From: Litoditis marina
Lineage: Eukaryota > Nematoda > Chromadorea > Rhabditida > Rhabditidae
Assembly (NCBI GenBank): GCA_964036275.1
Contig: CAXIWQ010000110.1
Span: forward strand, 1-64,000
DNA length: 64,000 nucleotides
Direction: 5' to 3'
The translations under genes and the position numbers were made by a program. Position 1 is the stretch's first letter; each line of letters begins with the position of its first letter. Of this stretch, positions 27,591-40,900 are shown in pieces. Below the pieces are notes generated by a model that searched no databases, had not been told where the DNA came from, and saw only the letters and a list, made by a program, of their open reading frames with translations.

Positions 27591-30500
27591 TTCTTACAAT
27601 CTTCAGATTGACCAGTGAAAACTTCGCAATCCGGCCGATTGAATATCAGCGCGGCCAAAATTCGAACTTTCTGAGTTTCGATACAGAGGTTGTATACATG
27701 AAAAACCTTTAGTACACTGTTACTACTCAATTGGACTATTTTCCCACTTATGGTAACAACTACCATGAAACAATTGGTTTTCTTACAATCTTCCGATTGA
27801 CCTGTGAAAACTTCGGAATCCGGCCGATTCAATATCAGCGCGGCCAAAATTCGAACTTTCTGAGTTTCGATACAGAGCTTGTATACATGCAAAACCTTCC
27901 GTACACTGTTACCACTTAATTGGACTATCTTTCCACTCATAGTAACAACTACCATGAAACAATTGGTTTTCCTACAATCTTCAGATTGACCTGTGAAAAC
28001 TTCGGAATCCGGCCGATTGAATATCAGCGCGGCCAAAATTGGAACTTTCTGAGTTTCGATACAGAGCTTGTATACATGTAAAACCTTTAGTACACTGTTA
28101 CTACTCAATTGGACTATCTTCCCACTTATGGTCACAACTACCATGAAACAATTGGCCTCCTTACAATCTTCAGATTGACCGGTGAAAACTTCGAAATTCG
28201 GCCGATTCAATATCAGCGCGGCCAAAATTCGAACTTTCTGAGTTTCGATACAGAGCTTGTATACATGTAAAACCTTTGGTACACTGTTACTACTCAATTG
28301 GACTATCTTCCCACTCATGGTAACAACTACCATGAAACAATTGGCCTCCTTACAATCTTCAGATTGACCGGTGAAAACTTCGAAATCCGGCCGATTCAAT
28401 ATCAGCGCGGCCAAAATTCGAACTTTCTGAGTTTCGATACAGAGCTTGTATACATGAAAAACCTTTAGGACACTGTTACTACTTAATTGGACTATCTCCC
28501 CACTTATAGTAACAACTACCATGAAACAATTGGTTTTTTTACAATCTTCAGATTGACCTGTGAAAACTTCGGAATCCGGCCGATTGAATATCAGCGCGGC
28601 CAAAATTCGAACCTTCTGAGTTTTGATACAGAGCTTGTATACATGAAAAACTTTAGTACACTGTTACTACTCAGTTGGACTATCTCCCCACTTATAGTAA
28701 CAACTACCATGAAACAATTGGTTTTCTTACAATCTTCAGATTGACCTGTGAAAACTTCGAAATCCGGCCGATTCAATATCAGCGCGGCCAAAATTCGAAC
28801 TTTCTGAGTTTCGATACAGAGCTTGTCTACATGAAAAACCTTTAGTACACTGTTACTACTTGATTGGACTATCTTCCCACTTATAGTAACAACTACCATG
28901 AAACAATTGGTTTTCTCACAATCTTCAGATTGACCTGTGAAAACTTCGGAATCCGGCCGATTGAATATCAGCGCGGCAAAAATTCGAACTTTCTGAGTTT
29001 CGATACAGAGCTTGTAAACATGAAAAACCTTTAGTACACTGTTACTACTCAATTGGACTATTTTCCCACTCATGGTAACAACTACCATGAAACAATTGGT
29101 TTTTTTACAATCTTCAGATTGACCTGTGAAAACTTCGGAATCCGGCCGATTGAATATCAGCGCGGCCAAAATTCGAACCTTCTGAGTTTTGATACAGAGC
29201 TTGTATACATGAAAAACTTTAGTACACTGTTACTACTCAGTTGGACTATCTCCCCACTCATAGTAACAACTACCATGAAACAATTGGTTTTTTTACAATC
29301 TTCAGATTGACCTGTGAAAACTTCGGAATCCGGCCGATTGAATATCAGCGCGGCCAAAATTCGAACCTTCTGAGTTTTGATACAGAGCTTGTATACATGA
29401 AAAATCTTTAGTACACTGTTACTACTCAGTTGGACTATCTCCCCACTTATAGTAACAACTACCATGAAACAATTGGTTTTCTTACAATCTTCAGATTGAC
29501 CTGTGAAAACTTCGAAATCCGGCCGATTCAATATCAGCGCGGCCAAAATTCGAACTTTCTGAGTTTCGATACAGAGCTTGTCTACATGAAAAACCTTTAG
29601 TACACTGTTACTACTTGATTGGACTATCTTCCCACTTATAGTAACAACTACCATGAACAATTGGTTTTCTCACAATCTTCAGATTGACCTGTGAAAACTT
29701 CGGAATCCGGCCGATTGAATATCAGCGCGGCCAAAATTGGAACTTTCTGAGTTTCGATACAGAGCTTGTATACATGTAAAACCTTTAGTACACTGTTACT
29801 ACTCAATTGGACTATCTTTCCACTTATAGTAACAACTAACTTGAAACAATTGACCTATTTACAATCTTCAGGTTGACCGGTAAAAACTTCGAAATCCGGC
29901 CGATCAGCGCGGCCAAAATTCGAACTTTCTGAGTTTCGATACAGAGCTTGTATACATGTAAAACCTTTAGTACACTGTCACTACTTGATTGGACTATCTT
30001 CCCACTTATAGTAACAACTAACATGAAACAATTGGCCTCCTTACAATCTTCAGATTGACCTGTGAAAACTTCGGTATCCGGCCGATTCAATATCAGCGCG
30101 GCCAAAATTGGAACTTTCTGAGTTTCGATAGAGCTTGTATACATGTAAAACCTTTAGTACACTGTTACTACTCAATTGGACTATCTTCCCACTTATGGTC
30201 ACAACTACCATGAAACAATTGGCCTCCTTACAATCTTCAGATTGACCTGTGAAAACTTCGGAATCCGGCCGATTGAATATCAGCGCGGCCAAAATTGGAA
30301 CTTTCTGAGTTTCGATACAGAGCTTGTATACATGTAAAACCTTTAGTACACTGTTACTACTCAATTGGACTATCTTCCCACTTATGGTCACAACTACCAT
30401 GAAACAATTGGCCTCCTTACAATCTTCAGATTGACCTGTGAAAACTTCGGAATCCGGCCGATTGAATATCAGCGCGGCCAAAATTGGAACTTTCTGAGTT

Positions 30501-33408
30501 TCGATACAGAGCTTGTATACATGTAAAACCTTTAGTACACTGTTACTACTCAATTGGACTATCTTTCCACTTATAGTAACAACTAACTTGAAACAATTGA
30601 CCTATTTACAATCTTCAGGTTGACCGGTAAAAACTTCGAAATCCGGCCGATCAGCGCGGCCAAAATTCGAACTTTCTGAGTTTCGATACAGAGCTTGTAT
30701 ACATGTAAAACCTTTAGTACACTGTCACTACTTGATTGGACTATCTTCCCACTTATAGTAACAACTAACATGAAACAATTGGCCTCCTTACAATCTTCAG
30801 ATTGACCTGTGAAAACTTCGGTATCCGGCCGATTCAATATCAGCGTGGCCAAAATTGGAACTTTCTGAGTTTCGATAGAGCTTGTATACATGTAAAACCT
30901 TTAGTACACTGTTACTACTCAATTGGACTATCTTCCCACTTATGGTCACAACTACCATGAAACAATTGGCCTCCTTACAATCTTCAGATTGACCTGTGAA
31001 AACTTCGGAATCCGGCCGATTGAATATCAGCGCGGCCAAAATTGGAACTTTCTGAGTTTCGATACAGAGCTTGTATACATGTAAAACCTTTAGTACACTG
31101 TTACTACTCAATTGGACTATCTTCCCACTTATGGTCACAACTACCATGAAACAATTGGCCTCCTTACAATCTTCAGATTGACCTGTGAAAACTTCGGAAT
31201 CCGGCCGATTGAATATCAGCGCGGCCAAAATTGGAACTTTCTGAGTTTCGATACAGAGCTTGTATACATGTAAAACCTTTAGTACACTGTTACTACTCAA
31301 TTGGACTATCTTTCCACTTATAGTAACAACTAACTTGAAACAATTGACCTATTTACAATCTTCAGGTTGACCGGTAAAAACTTCGAAATCCGGCCGATCA
31401 GCGCGGCCAAAATTCGAACTTTCTGAGTTTCGATACAGAGCTTGTATACATGTAAAACCTTTAGTACACTGTTACTACTTGATTGGACTATCTTCCCACT
31501 TATAGTAACAACTAACATGAAACAATTGGCCTCCTTACAATCTTCAGATTGACCTGTGAAAACTTCGGTATCCGGCCGATTCAATATCAGCGCGGCCAAA
31601 ATTGGAACTTTCTGAGTTTCGATACAGAGCTTGTATACATGTAAAACCTTTAGTACACTGTTACTACTCAATTGGACTATCTTCCCACTTATGGTCACAA
31701 CTACCATGAAACAATTGGCCTCCTTACAATCTTCAGATTGACCTGTGAAAACTTCGGAATCCGGCCGATTGAATATCAGCGCGGCCAAAATTGGAACTTT
31801 CTGAGTTTCGATACAGAGCTTGTATACATGTAAAACCTTTAGTACACTGTTACTACTCAATTGGACTATCTTCCCACTTATGGTCACAACTACCATGAAA
31901 CAATTGGCCTCCTTACAATCTTCAGATTGACCGGTGAAAACTTCGAAATCCGGCAGATTCAATATCAGCGCGGCCAAAATTCGAACTTTCTGAGTTTCGA
32001 TACAGAGCTTGTATACATGTAAAACCTTTGGTACACTGTTACTACTCAATTGGACTATCTTCCCACTCATGGTAACAACTACCATGAAACAATTGGCCTC
32101 CTTACAATCTTCAGATTGACCGGTGAAAACTTCGAAATCCGGCCGATTCAATATCAGCGCGGCCAAAATTCGAACTTTCTGAGTTTCGATACAGAGCTTG
32201 TATACATGAAAAACCTTTAGGACACTGTTACTACTTAATTGGACTATCTCCCCACTTATAGTAACAACTACCATGAAACAATTGGTTTTTTTACAATCTT
32301 CAGATTGACCTGTGAAAACTTCGGAATCCGGCCGATTGAATATCAGCGCGGCCAAAATTCGAACCTTCTGAGTTTTGATACAGAGCTTGTATACATGAAA
32401 AACCTTTAGTACACTGTTACTACTCAGTTGGACTATCTCCCCACTTATAGTAACAACTACCATGAAACAATTGGTTTTCTTACAATCTTCAGATTGACCT
32501 GTGAAAACTTCGAAATCCGGCCGATTCAATATCAGCGCGGCCAAAATTCGAACTTTCTGAGTTTCGATACAGAGCTTGTCTACATGAAAAACCTTTAGTA
32601 CACTGTTACTACTTGATTGGACTATCTTCCCACTTATAGTAACAACTACCATGAAACAATTGGTTTTCTCACAATCTTCAGATTGACCTGTGAAAACTTC
32701 GGAATCCGGCCGATTGAATATCAGCGCGGCAAAAATTCGAACTTTCTGAGTTTCGATACAGAGCTTGTAAACATGAAAAACCTTTAGTACACTGTTACTA
32801 CTCAATTGGACTATTTTCCCACTCATGGTAACAACTACCATGAAACAATTAGCCTCCTTACAATCTTCAGATTGACCGGTGAAAACTTCGAAATCCGGCC
32901 GATTCAATATCAGCGCGGCCAAAATTCGAACTTTCTGAGTTTCGATACAGAGCTTGTATACATGTAAAACCTTTAGTACACTGTTACTACTTGATCGGAC
33001 TATCTTCCCACTTATAGTAACAACTAACATGAAACAATTGGCCTCCTTACAATCTTCAGATTGACCTGTGAAAACTTCGGAATCCGGCCGATTGAATATC
33101 AGCGCGGCCAAAATTCGAACCTTCTGAGTTTTGATACAGAGCTTGTATACATGAAAAACCTTTAGTACACTGTTACTACTCAGTTGGACTATCTCCCCAC
33201 TTATAGTAACAACTACCATGAAACAATTGGTTTTCTTACAATCTTCAGATTGACCTGTGAAAACTTCGAAATCCGGCCGATTCAATATCAGCGCGGCCAA
33301 AATTCGAACTTTCTGAGTTTCGATACAGAGCTTGTCTACATGAAAAACATTTAGTACACTGTTACTACTTGATTGGACTATCTTCCCACTTATAGTAACA
33401 ACTACCAT
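26710..33408. repeat. Segmental duplication within the satellite, copy 2
   Basis: Partner of 18,601-25,121. The extra block 30,583-31,329 is a second tandem copy of 29,836-30,582. It carries the same 2-nt deletion, tcgatagagc in place of tcgatacagagc, so it duplicated after this copy separated from copy 1. Confidence 0.8.
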
Positions 33409-35870
33409 GAAACAATTGGTTTTCTTACAATCTTCAGATTGACCTGTGAAAACTTCGAAATCCGGCCGATTCAATATCAGCGCGGCCAAAATTCGAACTT
33501 TCTGAGTTTCGATACAGAGCTTGTATACATGTAAAACCTTTAGTACACTGTTACTACTCAATTGGACTATCTTCCCACTCATGGTAACAACTACCATGAA
33601 ACAATTGGCCTCCTTACAATCTTCAGATTGACCGGTGAAAACTTCGAAATCCGGCCGATTCAATATCAGCGCGGCCAAAATTCGAACTTTCTGAGTTTCG
33701 ATACAGAGCTTGTATACATGAAAAACCTTTAGTACACTGTTACCACTTGATTGGACTATCTTCCCACTTATAGTAACAACTAACATGAAACAATTGGCCT
33801 CCTTACAATCTTCAGATTGACCTGTGAAAACTTCGGTATCCGGCCGATTCAATATCAGCGCGGCCAAAATTGGAACTTTCTGAGTTTCGATACAGAGCTT
33901 GTATACATGTAAAACCTTTAGTACACTGTTACTACTCAATTGGACTATCTTCCCACTTATGGTCACAACTACCATGAAACAATTGGCCTCCTTACAATCT
34001 TCAGATTGACCTGTGAAAACTTCGGAATCCGGCCGATTGAATATCAGCGCGGCCAAAATTGGAACTTTCTGAGTTTCGATACAGAGCTTGTATACATGTA
34101 AAACCTTTAGTACACTGTTACTACTCAATTGGACTATCTTCCCACTTATGGTCACAACTACCATGAAACAATTGGCCTCCTTACAATCTTCAGATTGACC
34201 GGTGAAAACTTCGAAATCCGGCAGATTCAATATCAGCGCGGCCAAAATTCGAACTTTCTGAGTTTCGATACAGAGCTTGTATACATGTAAAACCTTTGGT
34301 ACACTGTTACTACTCAATTGGACTATCTTCCACTCATGGTAACAACTACCATGAAACAATTGGCCTCCTTACAATCTTCAGATTGACCGGTGAAAACTTC
34401 GAAATCCGGCCGATTCAATATCAGCGCGGCCAAAATTCGAACTTTCTGAGTTTCGATACAGAGCTTGTATACATGAAAAACCTTTAGGACACTGTTACTA
34501 CTTAATTGGACTATCTCCCCACTTATAGTAACAACTACCATGAAACAATTGGTTTTTTTACAATCTTCAGATTGACCTGTGAAAACTTCGGAATCCGGCC
34601 GATTGAATATCAGCGCGGCCAAAATTCGAACCTTCTGAGTTTTGATACAGAGCTTGTATACATGAAAAACCTTTAGTACACTGTTACTACTCAGTTGGAC
34701 TATCTCCCCACTTATAGTAACAACTACCATGAAACAATTGGTTTTCTTACAATCTTCAGATTGACCTGTGAAAACTTCGAAATCCGGCCGATTCAATATC
34801 AGCGCGGCCAAAATTCGAACTTTCTGAGTTTCGATACAGAGCTTGTCTACATGAAAAACCTTTAGTACACTGTTACTACTTGATTGGACTATCTTCCCAC
34901 TTATAGTAACAACTACCATGAAACAATTGGTTTTCTCACAATCTTCAGATTGACCTGTGAAAACTTCGGAATCCGGCCGATTGAATATCAGCGCGGCAAA
35001 AATTCGAACTTTCTGAGTTTCGATACAGAGCTTGTAAACATGAAAAACCTTTAGTACACTGTTACTACTCAATTGGACTATTTTCCCACTCATGGTAACA
35101 ACTACCATGAAACAATTAGCCTCCTTACAATCTTCAGATTGACCGGTGAAAACTTCGAAATCCGGCCGATTCAATATCAGCGCGGCAAAATTCGAACTTT
35201 CTGAGTTTCGATACAGAGCTTGTATACATGTAAAACCTTTAGTACACTGTTACTACTTGATCGGACTATCTTCCCACTTATAGTAACAACTAACATGAAA
35301 CAATTGGCCTCCTTACAATCTTCAGATTGACCTGTGAAAACTTCGGAATTCCGGCCGATTGAATATCAGCGCGGCCAAAATTCGAACCTTCTGAGTTTTG
35401 ATACAGAGCTTGTATACATGAAAAACCTTTAGTACACTGTTACTACTCAGTTGGACTATCTCCCCACTTATAGTAACAACTACCATGAAACAATTGGTTT
35501 TCTTACAATCTTCAGATTGACCTGTGAAAACTTCGAAATCCGGCCGATTCAATATCAGCGCGGCCAAAATTCGAACTTTCTGAGTTTCGATACAGAGCTT
35601 GTCTACATGAAAAACATTTAGTACACTGTTACTACTTGATTGGACTATCTTCCCACTTATAGTAACAACTACCATGAAACAATTGGTTTTCTCACAATCT
35701 TCAGATTGACCTGTGAAAACTTCGGAATCCGGCCGATTGAATATCAGCGCGGCAAAAATTCGAACTTTCTGAGTTTCGATACAGAGCTTGTAAACATGAA
35801 AAACTTAGTACGCTGTTACTACTTAATTGGACCTATCTTTCCACTTATAGTAACAACTAACTTGAAACAA
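31510..35870. repeat. 2,268-bp (twelve-monomer) tandem duplication
   Basis: The segment around 31,514-33,400 recurs at 33,782-35,660, offset 2,268 bp (12 x 189). Shared variants include the monomers with cttcggtatccgg and those with gcagattcaatatc (about 31,954 and 34,222). The second copy has small deletions such as tatcttccactc at 34,324. The long open frame at 31,330-34,359 spans the join. Confidence 0.7.
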
Positions 35871-37950
35871 TTGACCTATTTACAATCTTCAGGTTGACCG
35901 GTAAAACTTCGAAATCCGGCCGATTCAATATCAGCGCGGCCAAAATTCGAACTTTCTGAGTTTCGATACAGAGCTTGTATACATGAAAAACCTTTAGTAC
36001 ACTGTTACTACTCAATTGGACTATCTCCCCACTTATAGTAACAACTACCATGAAACAATTGTTTTCTTACAATCTTCAGATTGACCTGTGAAATCTTCGG
36101 AATCCGGCCGATTGAATATCAGCGCGGCCAAAATTCGAACTTTCTGAGTTTCGATACAGAGGTTGTATACATGAAAACCTTCCGTACACTGTTACCACTT
36201 AATTGGACTATCTTTCCACTTATAGTAACAACTACCATGAAACAATTGGTTTTCCTACAATCTTCAGATTGACCTGTGAAAACTTCGGAATCCGGCCGAT
36301 TGAATATCAGCGCGGCCAAAATTCGAACTTTCTGAGTTTCGATACAGAGCTTGTATACATGAAAAACCTTCCGTACACTGTTACCACTTAATTGGACTAT
36401 CTTTCCACTTATAGTAACAACTACCATGAAACAATTGGTTTTCTTACAATCTTCAGATTGACCAGTGAAAACTTCGGAATCCGGCCGATTGAATATCAGC
36501 GCGGCCAAAATTCGAACTTTCTGAGTTTCGATACAGAGGTTGTATACATGAAAAACCTTTAGTACACTGTTACTACTCAATTGGACTATTTTCCCACTTA
36601 TGGTAACACCTACCATGAAACAATTGGTTTTTCTTACAATCTTCCGATTGACCTGTGAAAACTTCGGAATCCGGCCGATTCAATATCAGCGCGGCCAAAA
36701 TTTGAACTTTCTGAGTTTCGATACAGAGCTTGTATACATGCAAAACCTTCCGTACACTGTTACCACTAATTGGACCATATTTCCACTTATAGTAACAACT
36801 ACCATGAAACAATTGGTTTTCCTACAATCTTCAGATTGACCTGTGAAAACTTCGAAATCCGGCCGATTCAATATCAGCGCGGCCAAAATTCGAACTTTCT
36901 GAGTTTCGATACAGAGCTTGTCTACATGAAAAACCTTTAGTACACTGTTACTACTTGATTGGACTATCTTCCCACTTATAGTAACAACTACCATGAAACA
37001 ATTGGTTTTCTCACAATCTTCAGATTGACCTGTGAAAACTTCGGAATCCGGCCGATTGAATATCAGCGCGGCAAAAATTCGAACTTTCTGAGTTTCGATA
37101 CAGAGCTTGTAAACATGAAAAACCTTTAGTACGCTGTTACTACTTAATTGGACTATCTTTCCACTTATAGTAACAACTAACTTGAAACAATTGACCTATT
37201 TACAATCTTCAGGTTGACCGGTAAAAACTTCGAAATCCGGCCGATTCAATATCAGCGCGGCCAAAATTCGAACTTTCTGAGTTTCGATACAGAGCTTGTA
37301 TACATGAAAAACCTTTAGTACACTGTTACTACTCAATTGGACTATCTCCCCACTTATAGTAACAACTACCATGAAACAATTGGTTTTCTTACAATCTTCA
37401 GATTGACCTGTGAAAACTTCGGAATCCGGCCGATTGAATATCAGCGCGGCCAAAATTCGAACTTTCTGAGTTTCGATACAGAGGTTGTATACATGAAAAC
37501 CTTCCGTACACTGTTACCACTTAATTGGACTATCTTTCCACTTATAGTAACAACTACCATGAAACAATTGGTTTTCCTACAATCTTCAGATTGACCTGTG
37601 AAAACTTCGGAATCCGGCCGATTGAATATCAGCGCGGCCAAAATTCGAACTTTCTGAGTTTCGATACAGAGCTTGTATACATGAAAAACCTTCCGTACAC
37701 TGTTACCACTTAATTGGACTATCTTTCCACTTATAGTAACAACTACCATGAAACAATTGGTTTTCTTACAATCTTCAGATTGACCAGTGAAAACTTCGGA
37801 ATCCGGCCGATTGAATATCAGCGCGGCCAAAATTCGAACTTTCTGAGTTTCGATACAGAGGTTGTATACATGAAAAACCTTTAGTACACTGTTACTACTC
37901 AATTGGACTATTTTCCCACTTATGGTAACACCTACCATGAAACAATTGGT

Positions 37951-40900
37951 TTTCTTACAATCTTCCGATTGACCTGTGAAAACTTCGGAATCCGGCCGAT
38001 TCAATATCAGCGCGGCCAAAATTTGAACTTTCTGAGTTTCGATACAGAGCTTGTATACATGCAAAACCTTCCGTACACTGTTACCACTAAATTGGACTAT
38101 ATTTCCACTTATAGTAACAACTACCATGAAACAATTGGTTTTCCTACAATCTTCAGATTGACCTGTGAAAACTTCGGAATCCGGCCGATTGAATATCAGC
38201 GCGGCCAAAATTGGAACTTTCTGAGTTTCGATACAGAGCTTGTATACATGTAAAACCTTTAGTACACTGTTACTACTCAATTGGACTATCTTCCCACTTA
38301 TGGTCACAACTACCATGAAACAATTGGCCTCCTTACAATCTTCAGATTGACCGGTGAAAACTTCGAAATCCGGCCGATTCAATATCAGCGCGGCCAAAAT
38401 TCGAACTTTCTGAGTTTCGATACAGAGCTTGTATACATGTAAAACCTTTGGTACACTGTTACTACTCAATTGGACTATCTTCCCACTCATGGTAACAACT
38501 ACCATGAAACAATTGGCCTCCTTACAATCTTCAGATTGACCGGTGAAAACTTCGAAATCCGGCCGATTCAATATCAGCGCGGCCAAAATTCGAACTTTCT
38601 GAGTTTCGATACAGAGCTTGTATACATGAAAAACCTTTAGGACACTGTTACTACTTAATTGGACTATCTCCCCACTTATAGTAACAACTACCATGAAACA
38701 ATTGGTTTTTTTACAATCTTCAGATTGACCTGTGAAAACTTCGGAATCCGGCCGATTGAATATCAGCGCGGCCAAAATTCGAACCTTCTGAGTTTTGATA
38801 CAGAGCTTGTATACATGAAAAACCTTTAGTACACTGTTACTACTCAGTTGGACTATCTCCCCACTTATAGTAACAACTACCATGAAACAATTGGTTTTCT
38901 TACAATCTTCAGATTGACCTGTGAAAACTTCGAAATCCGGCCGATTCAATATCAGCGCGGCCAAAATTCGAACTTTCTGAGTTTCGATACAGAGCTTGTC
39001 TACATGAAAAACCTTTAGTACACTGTTACTACTTGATTGGACTATCTTCCCACTTATAGTAACAACTACCATGAAACAATTGGTTTTCTCACAATCTTCA
39101 GATTGACCTGTGAAAACTTCGGAATCCGGCCGATTGAATATCAGCGCGGCAAAAATTCGAACTTTCTGAGTTTCGATACAGAGCTTGTAAACATGAAAAA
39201 CCTTTAGTACACTGTTACTACTCAATTGGACTATTTTCCCACTCATGGTAACAACTACCATGAAACAATTGGCCTCCTTACAATCTTCAGATTGACCGGT
39301 GAAAACTTCGAAATCCGGCCGATTCAATATCAGCGCGGCCAAAATTCGAACTTTCTGAGTTTCGATACAGAGCTTGTATACATGTAAAACCTTTAGTACA
39401 CTGTTACTACTTGATCGGACTATCTTCCCACTTATAGTAACAACTAACATGAAACAATTGGCCTCCTTACAATCTTCAGATTGACCTGTGAAAACTTCGG
39501 AATCCGGCCGATTGAATATCAGCGCGGCCAAAATTCGAACCTTCTGAGTTTTGATACAGAGCTTGTATACATGAAAAACCTTTAGTACACTGTTACTACT
39601 CAGTTGGACTATCTCCCCACTTATAGTAACAACTACCATGAAACAATTGGTTTTCTTACAATCTTCAGATTGACCTGTGAAAACTTCGAAATCCGGCCGA
39701 TTCAATATCAGCGCGGCCAAAATTCGAACTTTCTGAGTTCGATACAGAGCTTGTCTACATGAAAAACCTTTAGTACACTGTTACTACTTGATTGGACTAT
39801 CTTCCCACTTATAGTAACAACTACCATGAAACAATTGGTTTTCTCACAATCTTCAGATTGACCTGTGAAAACTTCGGAATCCGGCCGATTGAATATCAGC
39901 GCGGCAAAAATTCGAACTTTCTGAGTTTCGATACAGAGCTTGTAAACATGAAAAACCTTTAGTACGCTGTTACTACTTAATTGGACTATCTTTCCACTTA
40001 TAGTAACAACTAACTTGAAACAATTGACCTATTTACAATCTTCAGGTTGACCGGTAAAAACTTCGAAATCCGGCCGATTCAATATCAGCGCGGCCAAAAT
40101 TCGAACTTTCTGAGTTTCGATACAGAGCTTGTATACATGTAAAACCTTTAGTACACTGTTACTACTTGATTGGACTATCTTCCCACTTATAGTAACAACT
40201 AACATGAAACAATTGGCCTCCTTACAATCTTCAGATTGACCTGTGAAAACTTCGGAATCCGGCCGATTGAATATCAGCGCGGCAAAAATTCGAACTTTCT
40301 GAGTTTCGATACAGAGCTTGTAAACATGAAAAACCTTTAGTACGCTGTTACTACTTAATTGGACTATCTTTCCACTTATAGTAACAACTAACTTGAAACA
40401 ATTGACCTATTTACAATCTTCAGGTTGACCGGTAAAAACTTCGAAATCCGGCCGATTCAATATCAGCGCGGCCAAAATTCGAACTTTCTGAGTTTCGATA
40501 CAGAGCTTGTATACATGTAAAACCTTTAGTACACTGTCACTACTCAATTGGACTATCTTCCCACTCATGGTAACAACTACCATGAAACAATTGGTTTTCT
40601 TACAATCTTCAGATTGACCTGTGAAAACTTCGGAATCCGGCCGATTCAATATCAGCGCGGCCAAAATTCGAACTTTCTGAGTTTCGATACAGAGCTTGTA
40701 TACATGTAAAACCTTTGGTACACTGTTACTACTCAATTGGACTATCTTCCCACTCATGGTAACAACTACCATGAAACAATTGGCCTCCTTACAATCTTCA
40801 GATTGACCTGTGAAAACTTCGGAATCCGGCCGATTGAATATCAGCGCGGCCAAAATTCGAACCTTCTGAGTTTTGATACAGAGCTTGTATACATGAAAAA

